DNA from: an uncultured Alphaproteobacteria bacterium
GTDB taxonomy: Bacteria; Pseudomonadota; Alphaproteobacteria; HIMB59; GCA-002718135
Direction of reading: 5' to 3'
Assembly: GCA_902592345.1 (NCBI GenBank)
Contig: CACJEE010000006.1
Span: forward strand, 1-56,602
DNA: 56,602 nucleotides
Below, piece after piece: positions 1 to 7,017 of this stretch. The first letter of the stretch is position 1, and the number at the start of each line of letters is the position of its first letter. A program made the position numbers and the translations under genes. The notes under the pieces were generated by a model. It was given only the letters and a program-made list of their open reading frames with translations. It had not been told where the DNA came from and ran no database searches.

Positions 1-155
1 TTTTTAAATTTTTCTTTTGCAAATGAGAATTGTTTTTCTTTTATATCAATTAATCCTAAATTTAATATTGCTTGATAATTGTTAGGGTCGTTCTTTAAAA
101 CATTTAAATAAAATTTTTTATCATCCATAATGGCATTTTTAAATTTTTCACTCAT
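1..155 (-). CDS. TPR-repeat protein, N-terminal fragment (partial)
   Basis: Open frame on the minus strand starting at ATG (rc of 153-155) and running off the left edge, so only the first 51 codons are visible; it is not in the ORF track because no stop is present. The visible protein has one recognisable tetratricopeptide-like helix pair (NYQAILNLGLIDIKEKQFSF, then AKEKFK), with the small/large residue pattern of a TPR. TPR proteins are protein-interaction scaffolds; in marine bacteria TPR domains are often fused to sulfotransferase or glycosyltransferase domains, but that part would lie outside the window. It is divergent from the 2OG-Fe(II) oxygenase gene, with about 100 bp between the two starts. 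TPR assignment is from one repeat only. Confidence 0.6.
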   Translation of the reverse strand, partial: MSEKFKNAIMDDKKFYLNVLKNDPNNYQAILNLGLIDIKEKQFSFAKEKFK

Positions 156-258
156 CAAAATGACTATTTAAATTAAAAAAAGCATTTTAAAACAACATAA
201 TTTTATCATAGATCAAAATTAACTTTTCAGGCTATAGTTTTTGCTTTATTTAAGGTTT

Positions 259-861
259 ATGCATCTTTTTTTTTCAACACCTGTGTGGATTGATGAAATA
301 AATAATTTTGAAAGTATAAATTCAGAATTAAAAAATTATATTCATAAAGAAAAAGAAAAAAATCCAGAAGGTACAAAAAAAAGTAATGTTAATGGCTGGC
401 ACTCAGAAGAATTTGATTTAAAAAATGAAAAATTGAAAAATTTTATTGCTGAAATTTCTAAAAATATTGGGAACGCTATAAATGATATGGGCTGGGATTT
501 GGAAACTCAGTTAGCAAAAATAACAAGCATGTGGTCAATTATAAATACTAAAGATGCTTTTAATGAAAAACACCATCATGGAAACAGTGCCCTTAGTGCT
601 GCCTATTACGTTAAAGCTGAGAAAAATGCAGGTGATATTGTTTTTTTTGACCCAAGACAGGCTAATGTTTTTCACCACCCAATTTCTAAAAAAGCAAATA
701 ATATAAATGCTCAAGTTCAATCAGTAACACCTAAAGCAGGTACCTTGGTTTTATTTCCAAGCTATGTTGAGCATAAAGTGAATCCTAATCTTTCCAACGA
801 GGAAAGAATTGTAATCAGTTTTAATGTTTCATTGATTAAAAAGAAAGACCTTTTGAAATAA
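259..861 (+). CDS. Putative 2-oxoglutarate/Fe(II)-dependent oxygenase (TIGR02466 / 2OG-FeII_Oxy_5 type)
   Basis: A 200-residue protein whose opening (MHLFFSTPVW) and core match the TIGR02466 family of predicted 2OG-Fe(II) dioxygenases. Visible motifs are a His cluster followed by a core strand (EKHHHGNSALSAAYYV, about residues 103-118), a DPR motif near 131, and a distal FPSYVEHKVNP with His near 172 followed by an Arg near 183 that would bind 2-oxoglutarate. Together these plausibly supply the Fe-binding facial triad. The ORF-track start is a TTG at 241; I prefer ATG 259, which has TAAGG just upstream and gives the usual family N terminus. Substrate is unknown. Neighbours (TPR, GSCFA, sulfotransferase) suggest modification of a small molecule or surface component, which is inference. 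Confidence 0.75.
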   Translation: MHLFFSTPVWIDEINNFESINSELKNYIHKEKEKNPEGTKKSNVNGWHSEEFDLKNEKLKNFIAEISKNIGNAINDMGWDLETQLAKITSMWSIINTKDAFNEKHHHGNSALSAAYYVKAEKNAGDIVFFDPRQANVFHHPISKKANNINAQVQSVTPKAGTLVLFPSYVEHKVNPNLSNEERIVISFNVSLIKKKDLLK

Positions 862-899
862 TAAAATTTTTTTATATACTAAATAAAATAAAATAATTG

Positions 900-1829
900 A
901 TGAAAAAAGAAACATTACCAACTCTATTATATAAGACCAAAAGTGACTCTCAAAAATTTGGAGGTCACTGGTTCAGAGGAAAAAATTGTAACTTTATTCC
1001 ATCAAAAAAACACTTCAACGATAAAGATTTTTTTGAAAAATATATATTAGAGGGTCTAAAACCAGAAAAACCGTTTATTAGCAAAAAACATAATATACTT
1101 GCTTTTGGAAGTTGCTTTGCTTCTGAGGTTTCAACATATCTTGCAGACAAAAATTATTCTATTTTTAACAAAAAGTATTCAACTGATGCCCATATTATAC
1201 GTTACGGAGAAGGTATGGCAAATACATTTACAGTTTTAGAACAGTTGCTTTGGGCTTTTGAAAATAAAAATATTGAAAAAAATACTTGGTATTATTCCCC
1301 TAACGAACAAGAAAGAAATGATCAAGACATAAGAATGCAAACATTAAACTTGTTAAATCAAATTGATGTTTTTATTGTTACTGTTGGACTGTCTGAGGTT
1401 TGGTATAACAAAAAAAACAATCAAGTATTTTGGAAAGCAATACCTGCTAATCAGTTTGAAGAAGATAAACACGGTTTTAGATTATCTTCGGTTGAAGAAA
1501 ATTCAAAAAATCTAGATGGTATTTGTTCTGTTATCAAAAAACACAAACCTGATGCATCAATTATCTTTACTCTTTCTCCCATACCCTTAATGGCTACATT
1601 TAGACCACAATCCTGCATAACGGCAAACTCTATTTCAAAATCTATTCTTAGAGTGTCACTTGACAACGTAATGACAAATTCCAAAAAAAATAAAAATATT
1701 TATTATTTTCCATCTTATGAAATCACAAAAGATTATTTTGCCGATCCATTTATGGATGATAACAGACACTTGAAGAAAGATTGCATTCTGGAGATAATGA
1801 AAGTTTTTGAGGACAGCTACTGTTGCTAA
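900..1829 (+). CDS. GSCFA domain protein (SGNH-hydrolase-like)
   Basis: A 309-residue protein with the family-defining GSCFA motif (AFGSCFASEVSTYL, about residues 68-81). Further conserved-looking blocks are GLSEVWY (about 163), a SPIP..ATF stretch, and a C-terminal DDNRHL. The nucleophile-like Gly-Ser block plus a late Asp-x-x-His resembles SGNH/GDSL esterases, so an esterase or acyltransferase role on a glycan is plausible, but the family is poorly characterised. No signal peptide or membrane segment is seen. The track start is TTG 897; the next codon is ATG at 900, chosen here. It lies 38 bp after the oxygenase and 42 bp before the sulfotransferase, all on the same strand, suggesting co-transcription. 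Confidence 0.75.
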   Translation: MKKETLPTLLYKTKSDSQKFGGHWFRGKNCNFIPSKKHFNDKDFFEKYILEGLKPEKPFISKKHNILAFGSCFASEVSTYLADKNYSIFNKKYSTDAHIIRYGEGMANTFTVLEQLLWAFENKNIEKNTWYYSPNEQERNDQDIRMQTLNLLNQIDVFIVTVGLSEVWYNKKNNQVFWKAIPANQFEEDKHGFRLSSVEENSKNLDGICSVIKKHKPDASIIFTLSPIPLMATFRPQSCITANSISKSILRVSLDNVMTNSKKNKNIYYFPSYEITKDYFADPFMDDNRHLKKDCILEIMKVFEDSYCC

Positions 1830-1871
1830 AATTTGTTTGTTAAATATTATTATTAATTATATAAAATAATT

Positions 1872-2519
1872 ATGGGAAATGCCGTCTATCCAGTTTTTGT
1901 AAATAAAAAAAATAATAAAAAGTTAGCCTTTTATCCAGTTAAAAAAAATGCAAACACCTCTTCTAAGTTATTTTTTGCCAGCCATTTAGGAATTGAAGAT
2001 AAATTTTTTTATTTAGAAGACGAAATTCCAAGATTTAAACAAACTCAAAAAATGCATGATAATTTTAAAAATAAGTCTAACCTTGTAAATTTATATCAAG
2101 GCAAACATGCGTTTCAAAAAATAAATGTAGAATACAAATCTTGCATTGTGCGAGATCCACTAGAAAGGTTTTTGTCAGCATATAAAAATAGAATTCTTTT
2201 TCATAAAGATGAAGAGTTTAATAATCATACTGTAAATGAGGTAATAGAAAAGTTAGAAAGTGGTGCTATAGAAAATAGGCACTTTCTTCCACAAAAATAT
2301 TTTTTAGGAAATGATTTGGGCTATTTTAACATAGTCGGTTCTTTATCCAATATTAAGGCCTTTGAAGAAAAAATTAATAATTTTTTTGAACAAAAGAGAA
2401 AATTTCCCAAACTTCAAATAGGTGGGAAGGACTATCAAATAAATTTAAACATAGATCAAAAAAATAAAATAAAAAAAATTTATAGTGATGACTATAATTT
2501 AGTTGAAAAGTATCTTTAA
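1872..2519 (+). CDS. Sulfotransferase family 2-like protein
   Basis: A 215-residue protein with the two PAPS-binding signatures of carbohydrate-type sulfotransferases (Sulfotransfer_2): a 5'-phosphosulfate loop variant (PVKKNANTSSK, residues 22-32, in place of PKxAGTS) and a 3'-phosphate block (CIVRDPLERFLSAYKNRI, residues 91-108) with the Arg-Asp-Pro and Ser typical of the family. It would transfer a sulfonate group from PAPS to an unknown, probably carbohydrate, acceptor. It closes a three-gene same-strand run with the oxygenase and GSCFA genes. The coding sequence is extremely A/T-rich, as are its neighbours, which is common for exchanged surface genes in this type of genome. PAPS synthesis genes are not in the window. 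Confidence 0.7.
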   Translation: MGNAVYPVFVNKKNNKKLAFYPVKKNANTSSKLFFASHLGIEDKFFYLEDEIPRFKQTQKMHDNFKNKSNLVNLYQGKHAFQKINVEYKSCIVRDPLERFLSAYKNRILFHKDEEFNNHTVNEVIEKLESGAIENRHFLPQKYFLGNDLGYFNIVGSLSNIKAFEEKINNFFEQKRKFPKLQIGGKDYQINLNIDQKNKIKKIYSDDYNLVEKYL

Positions 2520-2601
2520 AAATTTTTTATAATTTAATAATATTAAGGCATTCCTAAAGTGTCACTTAAATTAATTGTAACTATAAAAATTATTTGATTT
2601 A

Positions 2602-2651
2602 TGAAGATAGCGAAGGAATTCGGATCATCGAATTCAACTCTAGCAAGGATG
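2602..2651 (-). pseudogene. Decayed 3' portion of a tRNA-Gly gene
   Basis: By hand alignment this stretch matches the 3' part of the intact tRNA-Gly(GCC) gene (3687-3736) in the same orientation. Over the best part (2610-2651 against 3695-3736) 33 of 42 positions agree without gaps; six of the nine differences are transitions. The matched part covers the T arm, variable region and part of the anticodon arm; the 5' half is not recognisable. The acceptor-stem end is the least conserved. It sits just past the egtD stop codon, so egtD is bracketed by tRNA sequence on both sides. It could be an old attachment-site duplication or the remnant of a tandem tRNA gene. Confidence 0.7.
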
Positions 2652-2667
2652 TTGAGTGTAAATTTAT

Positions 2668-3660
2668 CTAATTTTCTAACAAAAAAATTGAATAGTATTT
2701 ATTTTTATCTGTCCAGTATTTTTTTACTTTCCACCCAGCTGAATTTGCCAAAATTTTAAAACTATTTAACGTAAATTTTTTTGATGTTTCAGTTTGTATT
2801 TTTTCATTTTTTTTAACAAAAAATTTTTTATTATCAATAATAAATTTTTGATCTTTTTTACTAATTAAAAAACTTTCTACAGAATTGTTTTTTTCATTAA
2901 AATGAGAAAAATATTTAAAATCTTTTTGTTTTAACTTTGTTTTAAAAACCTTATTAATTCTGCTCAATAAGTTAAAATTAAATTTTGCAGTAGTTCCCTT
3001 AGAGTCATTATAAGCTTTCTCGATAATTTTTTTATTTTTAATTAAGTCTACACCTACAAACAAACAACCGTTTTTACCTAAAGTTGTTTTTGCATTTTGG
3101 AGAAAAATTTTTTCTTTTTTTTCATAAAAATTCCCTATCGACGAGCCTAAAAAAAAACCAATTCTTTTTTTTGAAATTTGGTTAGGTAATTTGAATTTAT
3201 TTATATAATCACCATAAGCGGGCATAATAATTAGATTGGGGAAAGATTTTGCCAGCTTAATTGATGATTTTAGCAAAAAATCATAAGAAATATCTAATGG
3301 CATAAAAAATTTTACTTGATTATTAATTAAAATACCAATTTTATCTGTTGCTCCACTTCCGAATTCAAGGAATGTTAAGTTGTTGTCAAAAATGTTTTTC
3401 ATTTCCTTTGATATTTGTTTTAAAATTTTTTTTTCAGTTCTTGTAGCGTAATATTCTTTTAGTTTAGTAATTTTTTCAAAATATTTACTTCCATTTAAAT
3501 CGTATTTAAATTTAGAGGGAATTCTTTTATTTTTTTTTGATAATTCTGTTTTTAATTCTTTGCTAAAAGCAATATTATCTATTTTGTCAAATTTTTTATA
3601 GTTTTGTATATAATCTGTATTTAAGTTTGATAATGATTTGCCCATTTTTTTAATTATCAT
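2668..3660 (-). CDS. egtD: L-histidine N-alpha-methyltransferase (EgtD family)
   Basis: A 330-residue SAM-dependent methyltransferase of the EgtD family (PF10017), normal length for the family. Family EgtD trimethylates histidine to hercynine, the first step of ergothioneine synthesis. Visible hallmarks are the N-terminal FKYDLNGSKYFEKITKLKEY block with the following YATRTE, the SAM-binding LEFGSGATDK near residue 98, FFLGSSIGNF near 167, and a late IQTETSKKF block corresponding to the Glu/Ser that contact the substrate amine and imidazole in characterised EgtD. No egtB, egtC or egtE gene is nearby, so the product may be hercynine, or the other steps are elsewhere. The gene stands alone between tRNA-Gly and a tRNA-Gly remnant. 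An alternative start is the internal Met6. Confidence 0.8.
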   Translation of the reverse strand: MIIKKMGKSLSNLNTDYIQNYKKFDKIDNIAFSKELKTELSKKNKRIPSKFKYDLNGSKYFEKITKLKEYYATRTEKKILKQISKEMKNIFDNNLTFLEFGSGATDKIGILINNQVKFFMPLDISYDFLLKSSIKLAKSFPNLIIMPAYGDYINKFKLPNQISKKRIGFFLGSSIGNFYEKKEKIFLQNAKTTLGKNGCLFVGVDLIKNKKIIEKAYNDSKGTTAKFNFNLLSRINKVFKTKLKQKDFKYFSHFNEKNNSVESFLISKKDQKFIIDNKKFFVKKNEKIQTETSKKFTLNSFKILANSAGWKVKKYWTDKNKYYSIFLLEN

Positions 3661-3686
3661 TTTTTTAATAATATAGATAATAGTTT

Positions 3687-3761
3687 TGGAGCGGGCGAAG
3701 GGATTCGAACCCTCGACTTCAACCTTGGCAAGGTTGCGCTCTACCCCTGAGCTACGCCCGC
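3687..3761 (-). tRNA. tRNA-Gly (anticodon GCC)
   Basis: Reading the minus strand gives a full cloverleaf: acceptor stem GCGGGCG pairing with CGCCCGC, a D arm containing AGCTCAGGGGTAGAGC, anticodon stem CAACC/GGTTG around the loop TTGCCAA (anticodon GCC), a T arm with GGTTCGAATCC, and an encoded CCA at 3689-3687. It decodes GGC and GGU glycine codons. The 3' end faces egtD, and a degenerate copy of its 3' part lies on the far side of that gene. Confidence 0.97.
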
Positions 3762-3819
3762 AATGAATTTTTCTACTATCATGATAGTTTCATAAAGTAT
3801 AATAAAAAGATGTTGATTT

Positions 3820-4335
3820 ATGTTAAGTTCAAAAGAATTTATAAAATTATTTACTGACAAAGGCTATGACTATGATCTTCATGAGCATCAAGCACTTTTT
3901 ACTGTAGAAGACTCAAATAAATTCAGGGGAAAAATAAAAGGATTGCATAGTAAAAATTTATTTTTAAAAAATAAAAAAAATAAATTTTATTTAATTTCTT
4001 GTGAAGAATTTACAGATATAAATCTTAAAAAGATTTCAAAATTTTTAAATTTAGGAAACGTTTCTTTTGCAAAGGAAGAATATTTAACAAATTTACTAGG
4101 GGTAAAACCTGGTTCAGTTACACCTTTTGCTTTATTAAATGACAGCGAAAACAGAATAGATTTTTATCTTGAAGAAAAACTTTACAATTCAAATTTTATT
4201 AATTTTCACCCGCTAACAAATACAGCAACTATTACAATGAAATGCAGCACATTTATTGAGTTTATGATTGAAAATAATAAAAAAATACATATCTTTTCAA
4301 CAGTAGAAGGAGTGATTATCAAAACATATGGATAG
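3820..4335 (+). CDS. Prolyl-tRNA deacylase, ProXp-ala/YbaK family
   Basis: A 171-residue trans-editing protein of the YbaK/ProRS-associated domain family. The blocks GLHSKNLFLKNKKNKFYL, LLGVKPGSVTPFALLND and HPLTNTATI are characteristic of the ProXp-ala/PrdX subgroup, which hydrolyses Ala-tRNA-Pro and so corrects mischarging by prolyl-tRNA synthetase. The Lys in HSKNLF is the conserved lysine used for tRNA substrate positioning. The start ATG at 3820 gives the expected N terminus. It overlaps the next gene (CnoX-like) by 8 nt, so the two are probably translated together, linking translation fidelity with protein folding; that link is inference. Confidence 0.8.
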   Translation: MLSSKEFIKLFTDKGYDYDLHEHQALFTVEDSNKFRGKIKGLHSKNLFLKNKKNKFYLISCEEFTDINLKKISKFLNLGNVSFAKEEYLTNLLGVKPGSVTPFALLNDSENRIDFYLEEKLYNSNFINFHPLTNTATITMKCSTFIEFMIENNKKIHIFSTVEGVIIKTYG

Positions 4336-5191
4336 TAGCAATATAATTGATGTTAGTGAAAATGATTTTGAAAACCTAGTCATAAACTCAAGTGATAATA
4401 AGTTAGTTATTGTTGATTTCTGGGCACCTTGGTGTGGGCCTTGTAAACAACTAACGCCAATTATGGAAAAAGTTGCAAAAGAAAATCCAGATAGTTTTGA
4501 TTTGGTTAAAATTAATATAGACGATAATAAACAAATAGCTGCTCAGCTTAGAATTCAATCAATTCCTGCAGTCTTTGCCTTTAAGGATAAGAAAGTTATC
4601 AACGCTTTTCAAGGAGTAATTTCTGAAAAAGAATTTGTTGATTTTATTGAAAAATCAATAGGTAAAAAACTGACAGAGGATTTCAGTAATTTTTATAATG
4701 AAATAAAAAGTCTTATTGATGATAAAAAATTTATTGAAGCCAAAGACAAGCTATTAGTTTTTTTTACTGAAAATACTGGTGAGCCAATAGCTGTAAGTTT
4801 GTATCTTGAATGTTTGTTGGCCCAAAAGGAATTCAAGGAAATAGATGATTTTGTTTCCTCTCTTGATGAAGAGATGAAAAAAAATCAAGAAATAAATAAA
4901 ATTATTAAAAAAATAAAAATAGTAAAAGATTCAAAGGACTCTGATTCTATAGAAATACTGCTTGAAAAACATGACAATGATCCAAAGAATGTTAAAATAT
5001 TGCTAAACGTAGCTGAATACTATTTTTCATCTGGAGAATATGAAAAAGCTTTTCCTTTTTTATTAAATAATTATTCTATAGATAAAGAAAGAGTTAAAAA
5101 AAAATTAGTTTATTTTTTTGAAGCCCTGGGAAATGATCATCAGGCGACAAAAACTTATAGAAAGCAACTTTCAAGTTTGTTGTTTAGTTAA
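4328..5191 (+). CDS. cnoX: Thioredoxin-TPR co-chaperone (CnoX/YbbN family)
   Basis: A 287-residue protein with an N-terminal thioredoxin domain (DFWAPWCGPCK at residues 30-40; cis-Pro in QSIPA near 80) followed from about residue 115 by a helical TPR-like region (for example NVAEYYFSSGEYEKAFPFLL). This is the domain plan of CnoX/YbbN, a chaperedoxin that holds oxidised proteins and passes them to chaperones. E. coli CnoX lacks a complete CxxC, whereas this copy keeps WCGPC and is expected to be redox-active, as reported for alphaproteobacterial versions. The ATG overlaps the preceding gene by 8 nt, and the next gene begins right after the stop, so this is the middle of a tight operon. Confidence 0.82.
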   Translation: MDSSNIIDVSENDFENLVINSSDNKLVIVDFWAPWCGPCKQLTPIMEKVAKENPDSFDLVKINIDDNKQIAAQLRIQSIPAVFAFKDKKVINAFQGVISEKEFVDFIEKSIGKKLTEDFSNFYNEIKSLIDDKKFIEAKDKLLVFFTENTGEPIAVSLYLECLLAQKEFKEIDDFVSSLDEEMKKNQEINKIIKKIKIVKDSKDSDSIEILLEKHDNDPKNVKILLNVAEYYFSSGEYEKAFPFLLNNYSIDKERVKKKLVYFFEALGNDHQATKTYRKQLSSLLFS

Positions 5192-5782
5192 ATGAAAATA
5201 CCTATTTTTCCACTGAATGGAGCTATACTATTTCCAAAAACAAACTTGCCTCTAAATATTTTTGAAGAAAGATATATTGACATGGTGGATTATTCTTTAT
5301 CAAAAAATAGATTTATTGGAATGGTTCAGCAGAAAGAAAACAACAGCCTGTATAATGTTGGGTGTTATGGAAAAATTACTGTCTTTAATGAAACACCCGA
5401 TAAAAGATACTTAATAAATCTTGAGGGTATAAGTTGTTTTAATATTGTTAAAGAAATTGACACTGGTTGTAAATTCAGAATTTGTGAAATTGAAATTTTT
5501 GATAACTTCAATGGCCCTAACCTACAAGATGGGCTAAAATCAACAATACTTGATAGTTTTGAAAAATATAAAAAAGTAAAAAACATAAATGTAAACCTTG
5601 ATGATATTTCTCAATTAAATGTAGTTGATTTACTTAAGCTTATAATAATGGTTTCACCTTTCGATGTTAGTGTTAAACAAATGTTTTTAGAACTAAAATC
5701 AAACAAAGAGCTATATGAAAATATTTTATCTACACTAGAAATAGAATTAGCTGCAAATCAAGAATCAGTTTCGATTAACTAA
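5192..5782 (+). CDS. Stand-alone LON substrate-binding domain protein
   Basis: A 196-residue protein consisting essentially of the N-terminal substrate-binding domain of Lon protease (PF02190). It opens MKIPIFPLNGAILFPKTNLP followed by NIFEERY, the usual start of this domain, and lacks any AAA+ or Ser-Lys protease region. Such stand-alone LON proteins are common in alphaproteobacteria beside a thioredoxin-TPR gene, as here; their biochemical role is not settled. The ATG follows the CnoX stop with no gap. A Trm112-like gene that often follows in related genomes is absent. Its 3' end overlaps the convergent UbiH-type gene by 4 nt. Confidence 0.78.
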   Translation: MKIPIFPLNGAILFPKTNLPLNIFEERYIDMVDYSLSKNRFIGMVQQKENNSLYNVGCYGKITVFNETPDKRYLINLEGISCFNIVKEIDTGCKFRICEIEIFDNFNGPNLQDGLKSTILDSFEKYKKVKNINVNLDDISQLNVVDLLKLIIMVSPFDVSVKQMFLELKSNKELYENILSTLEIELAANQESVSIN

Positions 5783-6969
5783 AATCCCATAGCAAATTTA
5801 ACAATTTTTTCTTTAAAAATTCTGTTTTTATTTATTATATTAAAACCAGCCTTTTTTAAAAATTTAAAATAAGATTGATCTTTTTTAAATATCCAGTCTA
5901 GCTTATCAGTTATTTCGAAAAGCCTATATGCATCATAATAACATTTATCATTATACATTTTGCAAAAACTTTTTGTGCCTATTGTTGAGTTTCTCTCTTT
6001 GGTTTCTCTAAGCAACTTTGTTATTGACTTAACGTCTCTAAGTCCCAAATTCCATCCTTGCCCAGCTATAGGGTGGATAGAATGGGCAGCATCCCCTACA
6101 TAAATAGTTTTGTTATCATAAAATTTCTCATTAATATGCGCAGATAGTGGGAAAGATTGTAGTGAGTTAATATTTGTAACATTTCCTAATTGCTGATAAA
6201 TTTTTTCATTAATAATTTCTTTTACATATTTTATATTTAAGTCTGAAGAAGCAATCTTATCAACTATTTCTGGTTTGTTTGACCATATTAAAGCGCTTTG
6301 ATTTCTGTTGCTCTCTTTTTGCATTGGAAGAATAGCTAATGGTCCGGATTTTAAAAAAAACTCATAAGCAATATTATTATGAGGTCTTTCATGAAAAAAA
6401 CTTATTACAAGAGCTTTTTCTTTATATTTTTTTTTGAAAAAATTAGTCCCCAATATTTTTCTAACAGTGCTATTCTTTCCATCAGCAGCGATTATTAGTT
6501 TTGATTTTATTTTTTTATCATTCGAAAAGCTAATAATTTTTGAATTACTGTAAGTAATTGAAGTAAGGCTTGATCCTGTTATAAAATTTACATTATTCTT
6601 TTTTTTTAGCTCGTTAATTAAGACACTAATCAATTTTGAGTTTTTTACTATATAGCCAAGATTAGATTTATTTATAGGATTGTTGAAATCTAAATTAGAA
6701 TTAGCCGTTTCATCAATAACTTTAATATTTTTTATTGGTTCTGCAAATCCTTTGATAAATTTCCATAATCCTTGAGATTCTAAAAAAACCTTTGAGCCCT
6801 CAGCTATTGCGGTTGTTCTTGTGTCTGTTGTTGTTTTTTTATTATCAAGCGTAATATTTTTTCTTTCAGAAAGAACAATCTTATATCCTAAACTTGATGC
6901 ACAATATGCCGTTAAAAGACCTGTTAGCGCCCCTCCAACAATGTGTAAATCACAACTCAATTCTTTCAT
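5779..6969 (-). CDS. FAD-dependent ubiquinone-pathway hydroxylase (UbiH/UbiF/UbiL family)
   Basis: A 396-residue flavoprotein monooxygenase of the UbiH/Coq6 family, which hydroxylates the ring of ubiquinone precursors at the membrane. Motifs are the N-terminal dinucleotide-binding IVGGALTGLLTAY (about 10-22), the DG motif AADGKNSTVRKI (161-172), and the second FAD block GDAAHSIHPIAGQGWNLGL (292-310), whose HPIAGQGWN form is a UbiH-family signature. The first glycine motif reads GGALTG rather than GxGxxG, which is common in this family. Which ring position it modifies cannot be told from sequence alone, so no symbol is given. It is divergent from ftsK with only 48 bp between starts and convergent with the LON gene. 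Confidence 0.82.
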   Translation of the reverse strand: MKELSCDLHIVGGALTGLLTAYCASSLGYKIVLSERKNITLDNKKTTTDTRTTAIAEGSKVFLESQGLWKFIKGFAEPIKNIKVIDETANSNLDFNNPINKSNLGYIVKNSKLISVLINELKKKNNVNFITGSSLTSITYSNSKIISFSNDKKIKSKLIIAADGKNSTVRKILGTNFFKKKYKEKALVISFFHERPHNNIAYEFFLKSGPLAILPMQKESNRNQSALIWSNKPEIVDKIASSDLNIKYVKEIINEKIYQQLGNVTNINSLQSFPLSAHINEKFYDNKTIYVGDAAHSIHPIAGQGWNLGLRDVKSITKLLRETKERNSTIGTKSFCKMYNDKCYYDAYRLFEITDKLDWIFKKDQSYFKFLKKAGFNIINKNRIFKEKIVKFAMGF

Positions 6970-7017
6970 AATTTTTCTTCGAATTACCTTATTCTAAAGG
7001 TATTAAAAACAATTAAT

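Noticed and set aside
6985-7002. Inverted repeat TACCTT-N6-AAGGTA between the divergent UbiH-type and ftsK genes
   Set aside because: Arms are only 6 bp and there is no second copy in the window; too weak to call an operator.
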